Positions 1 to 13,390 of a DNA stretch of 64,000 nt are shown piece after piece. Below the pieces are notes generated by a model that worked only from the letters and a program-made list of their open reading frames with translations, was not told where the DNA came from and ran no database searches. Origin of the DNA: Spiroplasma endosymbiont of Atherix ibis (GTDB lineage Bacteria; Bacillota_I; Bacilli_A; Mycoplasmatales; Mycoplasmataceae); assembly GCF_964020005.1 (NCBI RefSeq), contig NZ_OZ026474.1:1-64000 (forward strand). Reading direction: 5' to 3'. The stretch's first letter is position 1, and each line of letters starts with the position of its first letter. The position numbers were made by a program, and so were the translations under genes.

Positions 1-1331
1 TGACTAACGCAATCTTATGAAAAGAAATTAAAAAATGATTAATTTCTTCAGACTTAATAGAACCAAATGTATATGAAGAATACGTAAAAAATGCTTCAAT
101 TGAAGATCTTTTTGATAATCAAAAAGCAATTGTTGTAAATAAAGATCTTTCAAAATACTATTTAGAAAATATTGGCAATGAACTTAAGCAAAAAATAAGT
201 GCTATTTTAGAAAAAGATACTACAATTGTATTTTTATCTAAAGAAGAATATAAAAAAGAAAAAAAAATAAGTGAAATTATTAATAACAAAAAGAAAAATA
301 ATAATGGAAAAGAATTTATATTTGAAAGTTTCATCTCAGGAAAAAGTAATAGTGAAGCCTATAACGCTGCAAAAGCAGTTATTAATAACTTAGGAAATAA
401 ATGAAATCCTTTATTTATATATGGAGATTCAGGTCTAGGAAAAACTCACTTGCTTAAAGCTATAAGTAATGAATTAAATAATATAAATAATGATTTAATT
501 GTTAAATATTATCCCTCAAATGACTTTAGAAGAGAAATATTAGATTCATTATTAGGAGGATTTAAAGAAATTGAGCAAACTAAAAATGAAATGACTGAAA
601 TAGATGTATTGTTAATTGATGATATTCAATTTCTAGCAAATAGTGGTAAAACAAATGAAATTTTCTTTAATATATTTAATAATTTTATAGAAGAAGGAAA
701 ACAAATAGTAATTTCTTCAGATAAATTTCCTGAACTTTTAAATGGTTTTGATAAAAGACTTGTTTCAAGATTTAATCAAGGTTTAAGTGTAAAAATAGAA
801 ACTCCAGATTTAGATACTGCTTTAAAAATTATTGAATATAAAATTCAAGTAGCTAATTTAAAGCTTGGAGAAGATTCAAAAAAATATATAGCTTCTCATT
901 TTGGATCGGATGTTAGAAAAATTGAAGGAATTATCAATAAAATTGAGTTTAAATTAATTCAAGAAAAAGAAACTATTAAAGAAATTATTGAGTTAGATAC
1001 AATTCAAAAACTACTTGAAGATTATTCATATGCTCCTGGAGGAGAAATAACTGTACAAAAAATTAAAAACGTTGTTGCTCAAAACTATGGTGTTAATGTC
1101 AAATCAATTGACGCTAAAAATAAAGTATCAAGTGTTGTTCTTGCAAGGCATGTTTCAATGTATTTAACAAATGAATTAATGAAAAAAAACTATTCAGAAG
1201 TTGGTATTTTATTTGGTGGTAAAGACCATACAACTGTAATAAATGCTTGTAATAAAATTAAAAAATTAGTAGCTGATGATAAAATTTTTCAAGCTACTAT
1301 AAAGAAAATTAAAAAGGAAATAACTTCTTAA
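1..1331 (+). CDS. dnaA: Chromosomal replication initiator DnaA (5' end outside window)
   Basis: AAA+ ATPase that binds DnaA boxes at oriC and opens the origin. The reading frame is open from base 3 and gives 442 residues, so only about ten N-terminal residues are missing. The Walker A GDSGLGKTH is at 423-449, Walker B with DDIQF at 618-632, and the C-terminal DNA-binding domain carries the signature GGKDHTTVIN near 1215-1244. Two early TGA codons (in the stretches ILWKEIKKW and GNKWNP) are read as Trp; without this the gene would appear to start at 450. It is followed by a 133-bp gap with a DnaA box and then dnaN, the usual origin arrangement. Confidence 0.97.
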
Positions 1332-1464
1332 TTTTTATTAAGAGTTAATAAGTGATAAAATTAATTTATATTTTTCTTTGTTTGTTTAGCTTATTTAAGG
1401 TTATCCACAATTTAAGAGCATAATAATAATATAAATAATTATTAATAAATATGGAGGTTTTTAA
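1332..1464. other. dnaA-dnaN intergenic region, part of the likely oriC
   Basis: This 133-bp, very AT-rich interval between dnaA and dnaN holds one perfect DnaA box (1401-1409) and an AT-rich stretch just after it. In related bacteria the origin lies on one or both sides of dnaA. Only one consensus box is visible here, so more of the origin may lie upstream of the window. Calling it oriC is inference from position and the box. Confidence 0.6.
1401..1409 (+). promoter_or_regulatory. DnaA box
   Basis: TTATCCACA matches the DnaA-box consensus exactly. It sits between dnaA and dnaN, where DnaA is expected to bind for initiation and for autoregulation. Confidence 0.85.
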
Positions 1465-2589
1465 ATGTTTTTTAGTATAAATAGATTAATTTTTATAGAA
1501 GAAATAAATAAATGTAATAGAATTATAGATTCAAAAACACCAACACCTAGTTTATCTGGAATTTTATTGGAAGTTGAAGCTGATAAAATATCTTTGATAT
1601 CTTCTAATACTTCTATGTCTATTAAAACAATTATAGATATAGGAACAAGTGATTTAATAATTAAAGAAACAGGTTCAATTTTAATAAGAGGAAAATATTT
1701 TATTGAAATTTTAAGAAGAATGGATGATGAAGCTATTAATATTTCAAGTGTTGAAGATAATCTTGTTTTTCTATCAGGAGAAAAATCAGAATTCTCGCTT
1801 AATATTTTAAATTATATAGATTATCCTTTAATTGCTTTTAGAGAAAAAGGAAATAGTGTAGTTGTAAATAATATAGATCTTAAAAAAAGTCTTAATCAAA
1901 CAATCATTTCAGTTAATGAATGAAATCAAAAGATAGTTCTAGCTGGATTAAATTTTTCATTAGATAATTCTATGTTTTATATTACAGGAACTGATGGTTT
2001 TAGAGTTTCAAGAAAAAGAACTAATTTATTAGATAAAATTCCTGAAAAATTTGAAACAAATATTCCTCATAAAAGTTTGTTGGAAGTTATTAAATTACTT
2101 CCTGAAAAAGGAGAATGTAAAATTGTTTCAACAGAAAGTCATGTTACTTTTATAATTAATAATACAATTTTTCAAACAATAATATTGGAAGGACAATTTC
2201 CAAATGTAAATGCAGTATTTCCAACTGATTTTAATACAACATTATATATGGAAAATAAAAAATTTTTTAAATTAATTTCTAGAGCAGATATTCCAAGTGA
2301 AGATAATGCATCAACAGTTGTAAATTTAATTTTAAACAATGATAGTATTTTTATTAAATCAAATATTCATCAAATTGGAAGTTTTGAAGAAGTTTTTAAA
2401 GATTTTGAATTAAAAGGATTAGATGAACAAAATATTTGCTTTAACTCAAAATATTTAATTGATTCATTAAAAACTTTTGAAACAAAAAATATAGAAATTA
2501 ATTTAATTGATTCTAAAAAACCAATAGTAATTTCTTCATCAGAAGATATGAACTTAAGTCAAATAATATTACCTATGTTTTCAAATTAA
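1465..2589 (+). CDS. dnaN: DNA polymerase III beta subunit (sliding clamp)
   Basis: Ring-shaped processivity clamp loaded by the DnaX/HolB complex. The gene encodes 374 residues, normal for the family, once the TGA at 1921 is read as Trp. The motif FYITGTDGFRVS and the C-terminal end SQIILPMFSN fit the clamp fold; the terminal hydrophobic LPM is typical. The start is ATG 1465, preceded by GGAGG at about 1453. It lies directly after the origin interval and precedes gyrB. Confidence 0.95.
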
Positions 2590-2623
2590 CTAATAACTGG
2601 ATTATAACTTTCATTGACTTAAA

Positions 2624-2632
2624 TGATATAAT
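2624..2632 (+). promoter_or_regulatory. Extended -10 promoter of gyrB
   Basis: TGATATAAT is an extended -10 (TG-N-TATAAT) 24 bp upstream of the gyrB ATG. A TTGACT at 2614-2619 is only 7 bp from the -10, too close to be its -35. A transcript would start near 2639. Confidence 0.5.
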
Positions 2633-2656
2633 TAAGTTTGTGAGAGGTATTTTAAT

Positions 2657-4561
<1,905 letters not shown>

Positions 4562-4586
4562 TAAAAATAAAAAAGAAGGTGAAAAA

Positions 4587-7019
4587 ATGAGTAATATTAA
4601 ACACGAACGTATTTTAGAAATGGATATTAAAAATGAAGTAGAAAAAGACTTTTTAGAATATTCTATGAGCGTTATTGTTAGTCGTGCTCTTCCTGATTTA
4701 AAAGATGGTTTAAAACCAGTTCATAGAAGAATTATTTATGCTATGAATGATTTAAAAATTACATCAGACACACCTCATAAAAAATCTGCTCGTATTGTTG
4801 GAGAAGTTATCGGTAAATATCATCCACATGGAGATTCTTCAGTTTATGAAGCTATGGTAAGAATGTCCCAAGATTTTTCATATAGATATCCTCTTGTTGA
4901 GGGACATGGTAACTTTGGATCAATTGATGGTGATGGAGCAGCTGCTATGCGTTATACTGAAGCAAGACTTGCAAAAATTACATCAGTTTTATTAAAAGAT
5001 ATAGATATGGATACTGTTCCATTTGTGGATAATTATGATGCTTCTGAAAAGGAACCAAAATATTTAACAGGTTATTTTCCAAATCTTCTAGTAAACGGTG
5101 CAACAGGTATTGCAGTTGGTATGGCAACAAATATACCACCACATAATTTAAAAGAAGTTATTCAAGCAATTGTTACCTATATTAAGAATGAAGAAATTAC
5201 TATTGATGATATTTTAAAATATATTAAAGGACCAGATTTTCCAACAGGTGCTTTAATGACAAATGGAAAAAGCATGATCGATGGATATAAAACAGGTAGA
5301 GGTAATTTAATTATTAGATCTAAAATTGATATAGAAGAAACTAATAAAAATCAAAGAATTGTTATTAGTGAAATTCCATATCAAACAAATAAATTAAAAA
5401 TTGTAGAAAAAATTGCAGAACTTTATAAAAATAAATTTATAAGTGGAATATCGGATATTAGAGATGAATCAAACTATGAAGGTATCAGAATTGTAGTTGA
5501 ACTTCAAAAAAATTCTAATCCGCAATTAATTATTAAAAAATTATATAAATATACAAATTTACAATCTAATTTTGCAATTAACATGTTGTCTTTAAATAAT
5601 GGAATTCCTGTTGTTTTAAATATAAGAGATATAATTAAATTTTATGTTAAATATCAAATTGAAATTATTATTAAAAGAAGTATTTTTGAAAGAAATAAAT
5701 TAAAAGCAAGATTGCATATTTTGAGTGCAATCAGAATTACTTTAGATAATATAGATAAAATTATAAAAATAATTAAAGAATCTAAAACAACTGAAATAGC
5801 AAACCAAAAATTATTTGAAGAATTTGGTTTTGATGAAAAACAGTCAAAAGCAATTTTAGATATGAGACTTCAAAGATTAGTTGGGTTAGAAAGAGAAAAA
5901 ATTGAGCTTGATATTAAAAATATAGAAATAAGAATTTCTGAATTAGAAGAAATTTTAGCATCAAAAGAAAAACAAAATAATCTTCTAATTGAACAACTTG
6001 AAGAAATATCTCAAAAATTTGGAGATGATAGAAGAACAAAAATTATTGAAGAAGATGAAACTCAAATTGATGAAGAAGAATTAATTCAAGATTCACAAAT
6101 GTTGATAACTTTATCTGAACAAGGTTATATTAGAAGATTATCTAATGAAGAGTTCAAAACACAAAAACGTGGAGGTAAAGGAATTATAATTAATAATAAT
6201 CAAGATGATAATCTTGTTATTGCTAAGATTGGTAAAATCAAAGATGATGTTTTATTTTTCACAGATGAAGGAAAAATTTATAGAATCAAAGGTTATAATA
6301 TTACTCAATTTTCAAGAAATGCTAGAGGTGTTCCAATAATTAATTTTATTGGAATAAATTCTTCTGAAAAAGTTACGTCGATATTATCATTAAAAGATAA
6401 AAAAAATGTTTATAAATATTTATTGTTTGTTACTCAAAATGGAGTAGCTAAAAAAGTTGAAATTAATGAATTTAGTAGAATTAATAATTTTGGAAAAATT
6501 GCAATTAATTTAGATGAGGGAGATAAACTTGTTTCAGTTATACCAACTGTGGGAGAAACTGAAATTTTGATTGCCTCTCAAAATGGAAAAATAGTTAAAG
6601 TAAATGAAAATGTATTTAGGTCAATGTCTAGATCTTCAAGAGGAGTTAAAGGCATGGGGTTAGATAAAAATGATATTGTTATATCAGCATGCTCTAGTTA
6701 TAAAAATGAATCAGTAGCAACTATATCAGAAAAGGGATATTGTAAAAAAACACTGATAAGTGAATATAACATTTTTGGTCGAGGTGCTAAAGGTATTGTA
6801 GGAATGAAGTTAAGCAACAAAACTGGTAAATTTAAATCAATTCTTCCTATTAGAGAAACTGATGAAATTTTAATGATATCTTCAAAAGGTAAAATTATAA
6901 AAATAGGAGCTCAAGATATTAATCTTCAATCTAGAAACTCTACAGGAGTTATTGGATTTAATTTAGAAAATAATGAAAAAATTACAGCAACAACATTAGA
7001 ATGAAATAAAGGTGAGTAA
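4587..7019 (+). CDS. gyrA: DNA gyrase subunit A
   Basis: Breakage-reunion subunit of gyrase. It encodes 810 residues. The catalytic Tyr is in [11 protein letters not shown] (about Tyr123), the quinolone-pocket segment reads [11 protein letters not shown] (about 79-89), and a GyrA-box-like QKRGGKGI near residue 523 marks the C-terminal DNA-wrapping domain, which distinguishes it from ParC. A late TGA (7002) is Trp, so the true stop is TAA 7017-7019. The start is ATG 4587 after GAAGGTGA. It follows gyrB and its last codons contain the serS ribosome binding site. Confidence 0.97.
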
Positions 7020-7020
7020 A

Positions 7021-8286
<1,266 letters not shown>

Positions 8287-8302
8287 TGTTTCACGTGAAA
8301 CA
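8287..8302. other. parS centromere-like site (ParB-binding palindrome)
   Basis: TGTTTCACGTGAAACA is a perfect 16-bp palindrome identical to the bacterial parS consensus TGTTNCACGTGAAACA, which ParB/Spo0J binds to segregate origins. It starts on the base after the serS stop codon, about 8 kb from dnaA, the usual distance for parS sites. I see no second copy in the window and no parA or parB gene. The match is seen directly; its function is inferred. Confidence 0.82.
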
Positions 8303-8340
8303 ATTTTATAAAAAAAATTTGTTCAATTTTATAAAAAAAA

Positions 8341-8349
8341 TGTTATTAT
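8341..8349 (+). promoter_or_regulatory. Extended -10 promoter of the SRP RNA gene
   Basis: TGTTATTAT is an extended -10 placed 7 bp upstream of the predicted 5' end of the SRP RNA (8356). The same nonamer precedes the rplK and rplJ leaders. A weak TTGTTC at 8319-8324 could be a -35. Confidence 0.55.
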
Positions 8350-8355
8350 ATATTT

Positions 8356-8434
8356 GTCATTGTAAGGGTGACGTTCGAATTTGGTCAGGACCGGAAGGTA
8401 GCAGCCATAAAGATCTAGTGCCCTGTACAGTGAC
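8356..8434 (+). ncRNA. ffs: Signal recognition particle RNA (small, 4.5S type)
   Basis: The RNA partner of Ffh in co-translational membrane targeting. The conserved apical domain GTCAGGACCGGAAGGTAGCA (8384-8403), with its GGAA tetraloop and asymmetric loop, is unmistakable. The 5' segment from 8356 (GTCATTGTAAGGGTGAC) pairs with the 3' segment ending at 8434 (GTGCCCTGTACAGTGAC), closing a single hairpin of about 79 nt without an Alu domain. A 16-T run follows directly and should terminate transcription. Confidence 0.93.
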
Positions 8435-8450
8435 TTTTTTTTTTTTTTTT
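8421..8450 (+). terminator. SRP RNA 3' stem and T-run
   Basis: The closing stem of the SRP RNA is followed by 16 consecutive T residues (8435-8450), an intrinsic terminator. The tadA ribosome binding site GGGAGAA starts on the next base. Confidence 0.75.
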
Positions 8451-8466
8451 GGGAGAAAACATTTAT

Positions 8467-8892
8467 ATGGAATTAATTTTTAATACACTTTTTAAGGAGT
8501 TAAAAAAATGCACTAGGAGTAAAGATGTACCTGTAGCTGCATTAATAATAGATAAAAATAATAAAATAATAGTTAAGTGTTTTAATAGCAGACAGAAAAA
8601 ATATAATTTTGTTAATCATGCAGAGATAAGAGTTTTAAATAAAATGTTTAAAAAAACAAAAAATAAAAATTTATCTGATTATATATTGGTAACAACATTA
8701 AAGCCTTGTTTAATGTGTATTACAGTTATTGAACAATCTAATATAAAAGAAGTATTATATTATCTTGAAAATATAAAATGTAACTATAGTATATTAGAAA
8801 CAAATCTAAATTTTAAAAAAATTGGTAATGATAAGCAAATGAAAATTTTTGAAAAGGAATTAAAAAATTTTTTCTTAAATTTGAGAAAATAA
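8467..8892 (+). CDS. tadA: tRNA adenosine(34) deaminase
   Basis: Zinc deaminase that converts A34 to inosine in the tRNA wobble position. It encodes 141 residues with the zinc motifs NHAEIRVL (His and catalytic Glu) and TLKPCLMC (PCxxC). The start is ATG 8467 after GGGAGAA (8451-8457); an upstream in-frame TTG at 8449 lies in the SRP RNA T-run and is unlikely to be used. The position between ffs and dnaX is the standard firmicute/mollicute arrangement. Confidence 0.9.
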   Translation: MELIFNTLFKELKKCTRSKDVPVAALIIDKNNKIIVKCFNSRQKKYNFVNHAEIRVLNKMFKKTKNKNLSDYILVTTLKPCLMCITVIEQSNIKEVLYYLENIKCNYSILETNLNFKKIGNDKQMKIFEKELKNFFLNLRK

Positions 8893-8925
8893 CTATGTAA
8901 AATATTTATGCAGAGGTATAGAATT

Positions 8926-10707
8926 ATGGAAAATAAAAAATCACTTTATAGAGAATACAGACCTAAAAATTTTGATCAAGTTGCTGGACATGAAGGTATA
9001 AAAGAAATATTAATTTCTCAAATAAAATTAAATTCATTTGGTCATGCTTTATTATTTTCTGGTCAAAGAGGAACTGGGAAAACATCTGTAGCTAAGATTT
9101 TTTCTAAAATTGTCAACTGTCAAAATCTAAATGGATATAATCCCTGTGATAAATGTTTAAGTTGTAATGAGTTTAATAATAATGCTCATGCTGATATTTT
9201 TGAAATTGATGCTGCTTCAAATAATGGCGTAGAGGAAATTAGAAATATTAAAGCAAATGTATCACTAATGCCTAATTTCTCTAAATATAAAGTTTATATT
9301 ATTGATGAAGTTCATATGTTGTCAAACTCTGCTTTTAATGCTTTATTAAAAACTTTAGAAGAACCACCTAGACACGTAATTTTTGTTTTAGCTACAACAG
9401 AGTTTTCAAAAATTCCTTCTACAATAATTTCAAGATGCCAATTATTTAATTTTAAAAGAATTGATCAAAAATCTTTAGAAAATAAAATTTCTGAAATTTG
9501 TAATGCAGAAGGAAAACAAATAACAAAAGAAGCACTTAATGAAATATATTATATTTCTGATGGTTCATTAAGAGATGCTTTAAATTATTTAGAACAATCT
9601 TTAATAATTTCAGTTAATGAAGTATCTACTGAAGTTTTAAAAAAAATATTTTATATTTCAACTAAAAATGAAAAAATTAATATTATTAAAAATGTTATTG
9701 AAGGAAATTCAAAAGAAATAATAGATTATTTTGAAATATCTAATAATCAAGGAATAGATTTTCAAACTATGACTTTAAGTTTACTTGATATTTTAAAGGA
9801 AATAATTGAGATTAAATTAACAGGTGATTATCAATTTTTAGTAAATTTAACTCAAAATGATTTTGAATATTTTAAGGACAAAAAAATAGAACTATTATTT
9901 AATTTATCAGATAATATTGCTGATTCTTATACAAAATCTAAAAATTCAAATATAAGTTTTCAATATATTTTAATTAATATATTGAAAACTATTTCAAATA
10001 ATAAACTTATAAGTTTAATAAAAAAAGATAATAATTTATCAAAAAATAAAATAAATTTTGTTAATAAAGTCGAATCTTCTAAAAAAGCAAATCATATGGA
10101 AGAAGTTAGAAATAATATACAAGAATTTTTTAATTCTGAAGATGATTCTAAATTTTTGAAATTACAAATGAAGTTATTAATTTCAGAATCTTATCTTTAT
10201 AAAAAAAATATCAATTTTTCTAATGATCAAATAATAAATGTTCTTGTTGGTGCAAATAAACAAATTAGAAGTTATTATGATGAAAAATTTAGTTTAATTT
10301 TAAGTGAAGAATCTATAAATCAAAATTCAGAATTTATTGAAAATTTTATAATGTTTTTTGGATCAAAAATTACAGCTGCAAGTAATGATTCAATAATTTT
10401 AGTTTGTGAAGAAAGAACTATTTCAAAATGAATAAATAACAGAATGCAAAATGAAAAAATTAGAGATTCAGTTTTTAAATATTTTGAAAGGGAAATAAAA
10501 ATTATATCTATAGATAAAAAAAGATGAGCGGAAATAAAAATTGATTTTATGGAAAGAAAGCAAAATAATAATCTTGAATCTTATAAAGAAATCGATGTAA
10601 AAGATTTTTATGATAATTTAATTTCAGAAACTGATGAAAAAGAAAATGAATATTTGAAAAGAGCTAAGGAACTTCTAGGTTCTAAAAATATTAAGGTTGT
10701 GAATTAA
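8926..10707 (+). CDS. dnaX: DNA polymerase III subunits gamma/tau
   Basis: AAA+ motor of the clamp loader. It encodes 593 residues: the Walker A GQRGTGKT at residues 46-53, a Cys zinc cluster with CDKCLSC, DEVHMLS (Walker B) and SRC (sensor/arginine finger), then a long Lys/Asn-rich tail. Two late TGA codons (10429 and 10525) are Trp, extending the protein by about 90 residues past the first. ATG 8926 is preferred to ATG 8908 because AGAGGT lies 7 bp before it and MENKKSLYREYRP matches the family. The recR start overlaps its stop codon. Confidence 0.95.
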
Positions 10708-11278
10708 TGGAAAAAATAATAGAGTAACTAAAAAAATTGATGGAATTGGTAAAAAAGTTGCTGAAAAAATTATTTTTGATTTAATAATTGATAAAGAAAA
10801 AATTGACTCTCTTGAAGAAATACTTAGTCAAATTAAAAATACTTATAATGAGTGCGAAAGATGTTTCTTTTTTAAGGAAAATAATAAATGCTCTTTTTGT
10901 GATAATAAAAATAGAAATGAAAATATTATTTGTGTAGTTTCTACAAAAATGGATGCAATTAAAATTTTAGATAGTAGCTATAATGGATTAATTCATATTT
11001 TAAATGGAGAAATAAATTTAAATAAAAATATAGGTCCAGAAAAATTAAAATTAAGTGAATTATTTGTTAGAATTAATAAGGAAATCGAATTATTGTTAGC
11101 ATTAAATTTAACCTTTGAAGGAGAAGTTACTTCAAATTATATTGCAAATAAAGCTAAAAATATAACTGAGAAAATTTCTAGAATTGCAAGAGGTATTCCT
11201 TTGGGCGGGGTTATTGATTATATTTATCAAGAACCCCTTAATGATGCTATTGCTAATAGAAAAAAATTAGAGAGTTAA
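10707..11278 (+). CDS. recR: Recombination protein RecR, frame disrupted at the start
   Basis: RecR works with RecO/RecF in gap repair. The body is intact: a helix-hairpin-helix segment (DGIGKKVAEKIIF), a zinc finger CERCFFFKENNKCSFC, a Toprim domain (ICVVSTKMDAIKI) and the C-terminal RIARGIPLGGVIDY. The expected ATG 10707, which overlaps the dnaX stop and has AAGG upstream, leads to a TAA after six codons. Adding one A to the A6 run at 10711-10716 joins it to the recR frame as MEKNNRVTKKIDGIG, giving 190 residues. The gene is either frameshifted, rescued by slippage, or started from a non-ATG codon such as ATT 10703 or TTG 10697. Confidence 0.82.
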
Positions 11279-11291
11279 GAGGGTATAATAT

Positions 11292-11921
11292 ATGATATTT
11301 ATTTCATTAGAAGGAATTGATGGTTCTGGTAAAACAACAATTGCAAAAATGATAAAAGATAATTTAATTCAAAAAGGATATGAAGTTTTATTAACTAGAG
11401 AGCCTGGTGGTGAACCATTAGCAGAAGAAATAAGAAGAATTATTCTTGATGAAAAAAATAAAATAAATCCATGAGCAGAAACATTATTGTATATTGCAGC
11501 TAGAAAACAACATTTAGATTCAATAATTTTGCCAGCTTTAAAAGAAGGAGTAATTGTTATTTGTGATAGATTTATGGATTCAACTTCAGCTTATCAAGGT
11601 TATGCAAGAAATATTGGTATGGCAGATGTTAGTGAATTACAAAATATAGTTTTAGGTTCAACAAAACCAGATTTAACAATTTTTTTTGATATAACACCAA
11701 AAGAATCTCAAATAAGATTAATGAATAGAAAAAGAAGTGCTGATAGAATAGAACAAGAAAATCAGAAATTTCATGAGGCAGTTTATGAAGCATATCAAAT
11801 TTTAATATCTGAAAATTCAGACAGAATTAAAGTTGTTGATTCTAGAAAACCCATAAGTGAAGTTTTACAACAAGTAGATTTCTTAATTGAAAATGCAATT
11901 AATGAAAGAATAAAAAAATAA
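11292..11921 (+). CDS. tmk: Thymidylate kinase
   Basis: Phosphorylates dTMP to dTDP for DNA synthesis. It encodes 209 residues, the normal size, with the P-loop GIDGSGKTT (residues 8-16), TREPGGEPLAEEIR and the DRFMDSTSAYQGYAR substrate motif. One TGA (11472) is Trp in NPWAET. The start ATG 11292 follows AGAGGGT. It lies in the dnaX-recR-tmk-holB cluster and overlaps holB by one base (TAATG). Confidence 0.96.
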
Positions 11922-12667
11922 TGAAAAAAAATGAAGTATTTAAAATTGTTAATGAGATGATAAAAAACAATAATTTTTATCATTCAATAATAATTTCAAA
12001 CGAGATGCAAAAAGATTTGGAAGAAGTTTCATTAGAAATTATAAGACAAATATATTGTTATAATAAATCAATTGAAAATGATAGTTGTAACTGATGTTTA
12101 AAAGTTATGAATCAAAACAATTTAAATACTCTTTTTATTGGAAATGGTGTAAATAAAATTTCTAAAGAAGAAATTAAAGAACTAATAGTAAAATTTTCTT
12201 CAACAGGAATTGAGGAAAATAAAAATAAAGTTTATATTATATCTAACGGAGAAAATTTAAGTGAAGGTGCATCAAATGCTATTCTTAAGTTTTTAGAAGA
12301 ACCACCTAATAATACTTATGGAATTATTTTAACCAATGATAAAAATCAGATATTATCAACAATTAGATCAAGATGTAAGTTATTTTCTTTGGAGAACGAG
12401 ATATTTGAAGTATTAGAAGAGTCAGAAATTTTAAATCTCATATCTAAAAAAGATAAAAATGGTCTTTTTGAATATTTAGTAGAATTCAAAAAAATGAATA
12501 AAACTGATATATTAAAAAAACTAAATAATACATTTAAAAAATCAATTAATTTAGATTTAAAATATTTACAAGAGATTCTTTTAGACACAATAAATGAAAT
12601 AAAAGGATCAAATTATATAAATCTTATTTTAGAAAATATGTTTATAAAAATATATGAGGTAATTTAA
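11921..12667 (+). CDS. holB: DNA polymerase III delta' subunit (clamp loader)
   Basis: Non-catalytic clamp-loader subunit. It encodes 248 residues with the delta'-type segments KVYIISNGENLSEGASNAILKFLEEPPNNTYGIILT and IRSRCKLF. No intact Walker A is visible, as expected for delta'. The start ATG 11921 overlaps the tmk stop, and the stop overlaps the next start. One TGA is Trp in NWCLKV. Without it the gene would seem to begin at 12107 and lose its N-terminal quarter. Confidence 0.88.
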
Positions 12668-13389
12668 TGAATGTGGAAAATTGTATTTTAAATTATAAAA
12701 ATTTAAAAATAATTCAAGATAATGAAATGTTTAATTTTTGTATTGATTCAGTTCTTCTTGCTAGATTTTGGAAACCTTCAAAAAAATTTCAACATATTAT
12801 TGATTTTGGAACTAATAATGCAATTATACCTTTAATTATTTCTAGATATACAAAAGCAAAAATTATAGGAGTAGAAATTCAAAATGAAGCTTGTGAAATA
12901 GCTATAAAAAATATTGAATTAAATAAACTTTCAGATCAAATTCAAATTATTAATAATGATATTAAGGATTTTGTTAAAAATAAAAATAATGAATTTGATT
13001 TGTTGTTTTGTAATCCTCCTTTTTTTAAAGTTGAAAAAAACTCTAATTTAAATAAAAGAAGTAAGTTTCTAACTCCTGCAAGACATGAAGTTTTTATAAA
13101 GTTAGAAGAAATAATACAAAGTGCAAAAATTGCTCTTAAAAATGGAGGGAGATTATTAATGATTCATTTAGGTGAAAGACTTGATGAAATAATATATATA
13201 CTTAAAAAAAACAATTTTGCTATTAAAAGATTACAATTTGTATATTTCAAAAAAAGTCAAGACGCTAAAAGAGTTTTAATTGATGCTATAAATGATGGAA
13301 ATGAAGGTATGAAAATTTTAAGTCCTCTTTATATTCAAAATAGTGATGGAAGTTATAAAAAGGATATTTTGGAAAAGTTTGGTGATTAA
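12667..13389 (+). CDS. tRNA1(Val) A37 N6-methyltransferase-like protein
   Basis: SAM-dependent methyltransferase of the TrmN6/YfiC (B. subtilis YabB) family, which methylates N6 of adenine in tRNA. It encodes 240 residues with the SAM-binding segment HIIDFGTNNAIIPLIIS and the N6-adenine motif NPPFF (about residue 116). It uses a TGG Trp codon at RFWKP and contains no TGA. The position between holB and tilS matches yabB in Bacillus. The family assignment is firm; the exact tRNA target is inferred. Confidence 0.85.
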   Translation: MNVENCILNYKNLKIIQDNEMFNFCIDSVLLARFWKPSKKFQHIIDFGTNNAIIPLIISRYTKAKIIGVEIQNEACEIAIKNIELNKLSDQIQIINNDIKDFVKNKNNEFDLLFCNPPFFKVEKNSNLNKRSKFLTPARHEVFIKLEEIIQSAKIALKNGGRLLMIHLGERLDEIIYILKKNNFAIKRLQFVYFKKSQDAKRVLIDAINDGNEGMKILSPLYIQNSDGSYKKDILEKFGD

Positions 13390-13390
13390 A

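Noticed and set aside
2614-2632. TTGACT plus TATAAT before gyrB as a -35/-10 pair
   Set aside because: The spacing is only 7 bp; the TATAAT is better explained as an extended -10.
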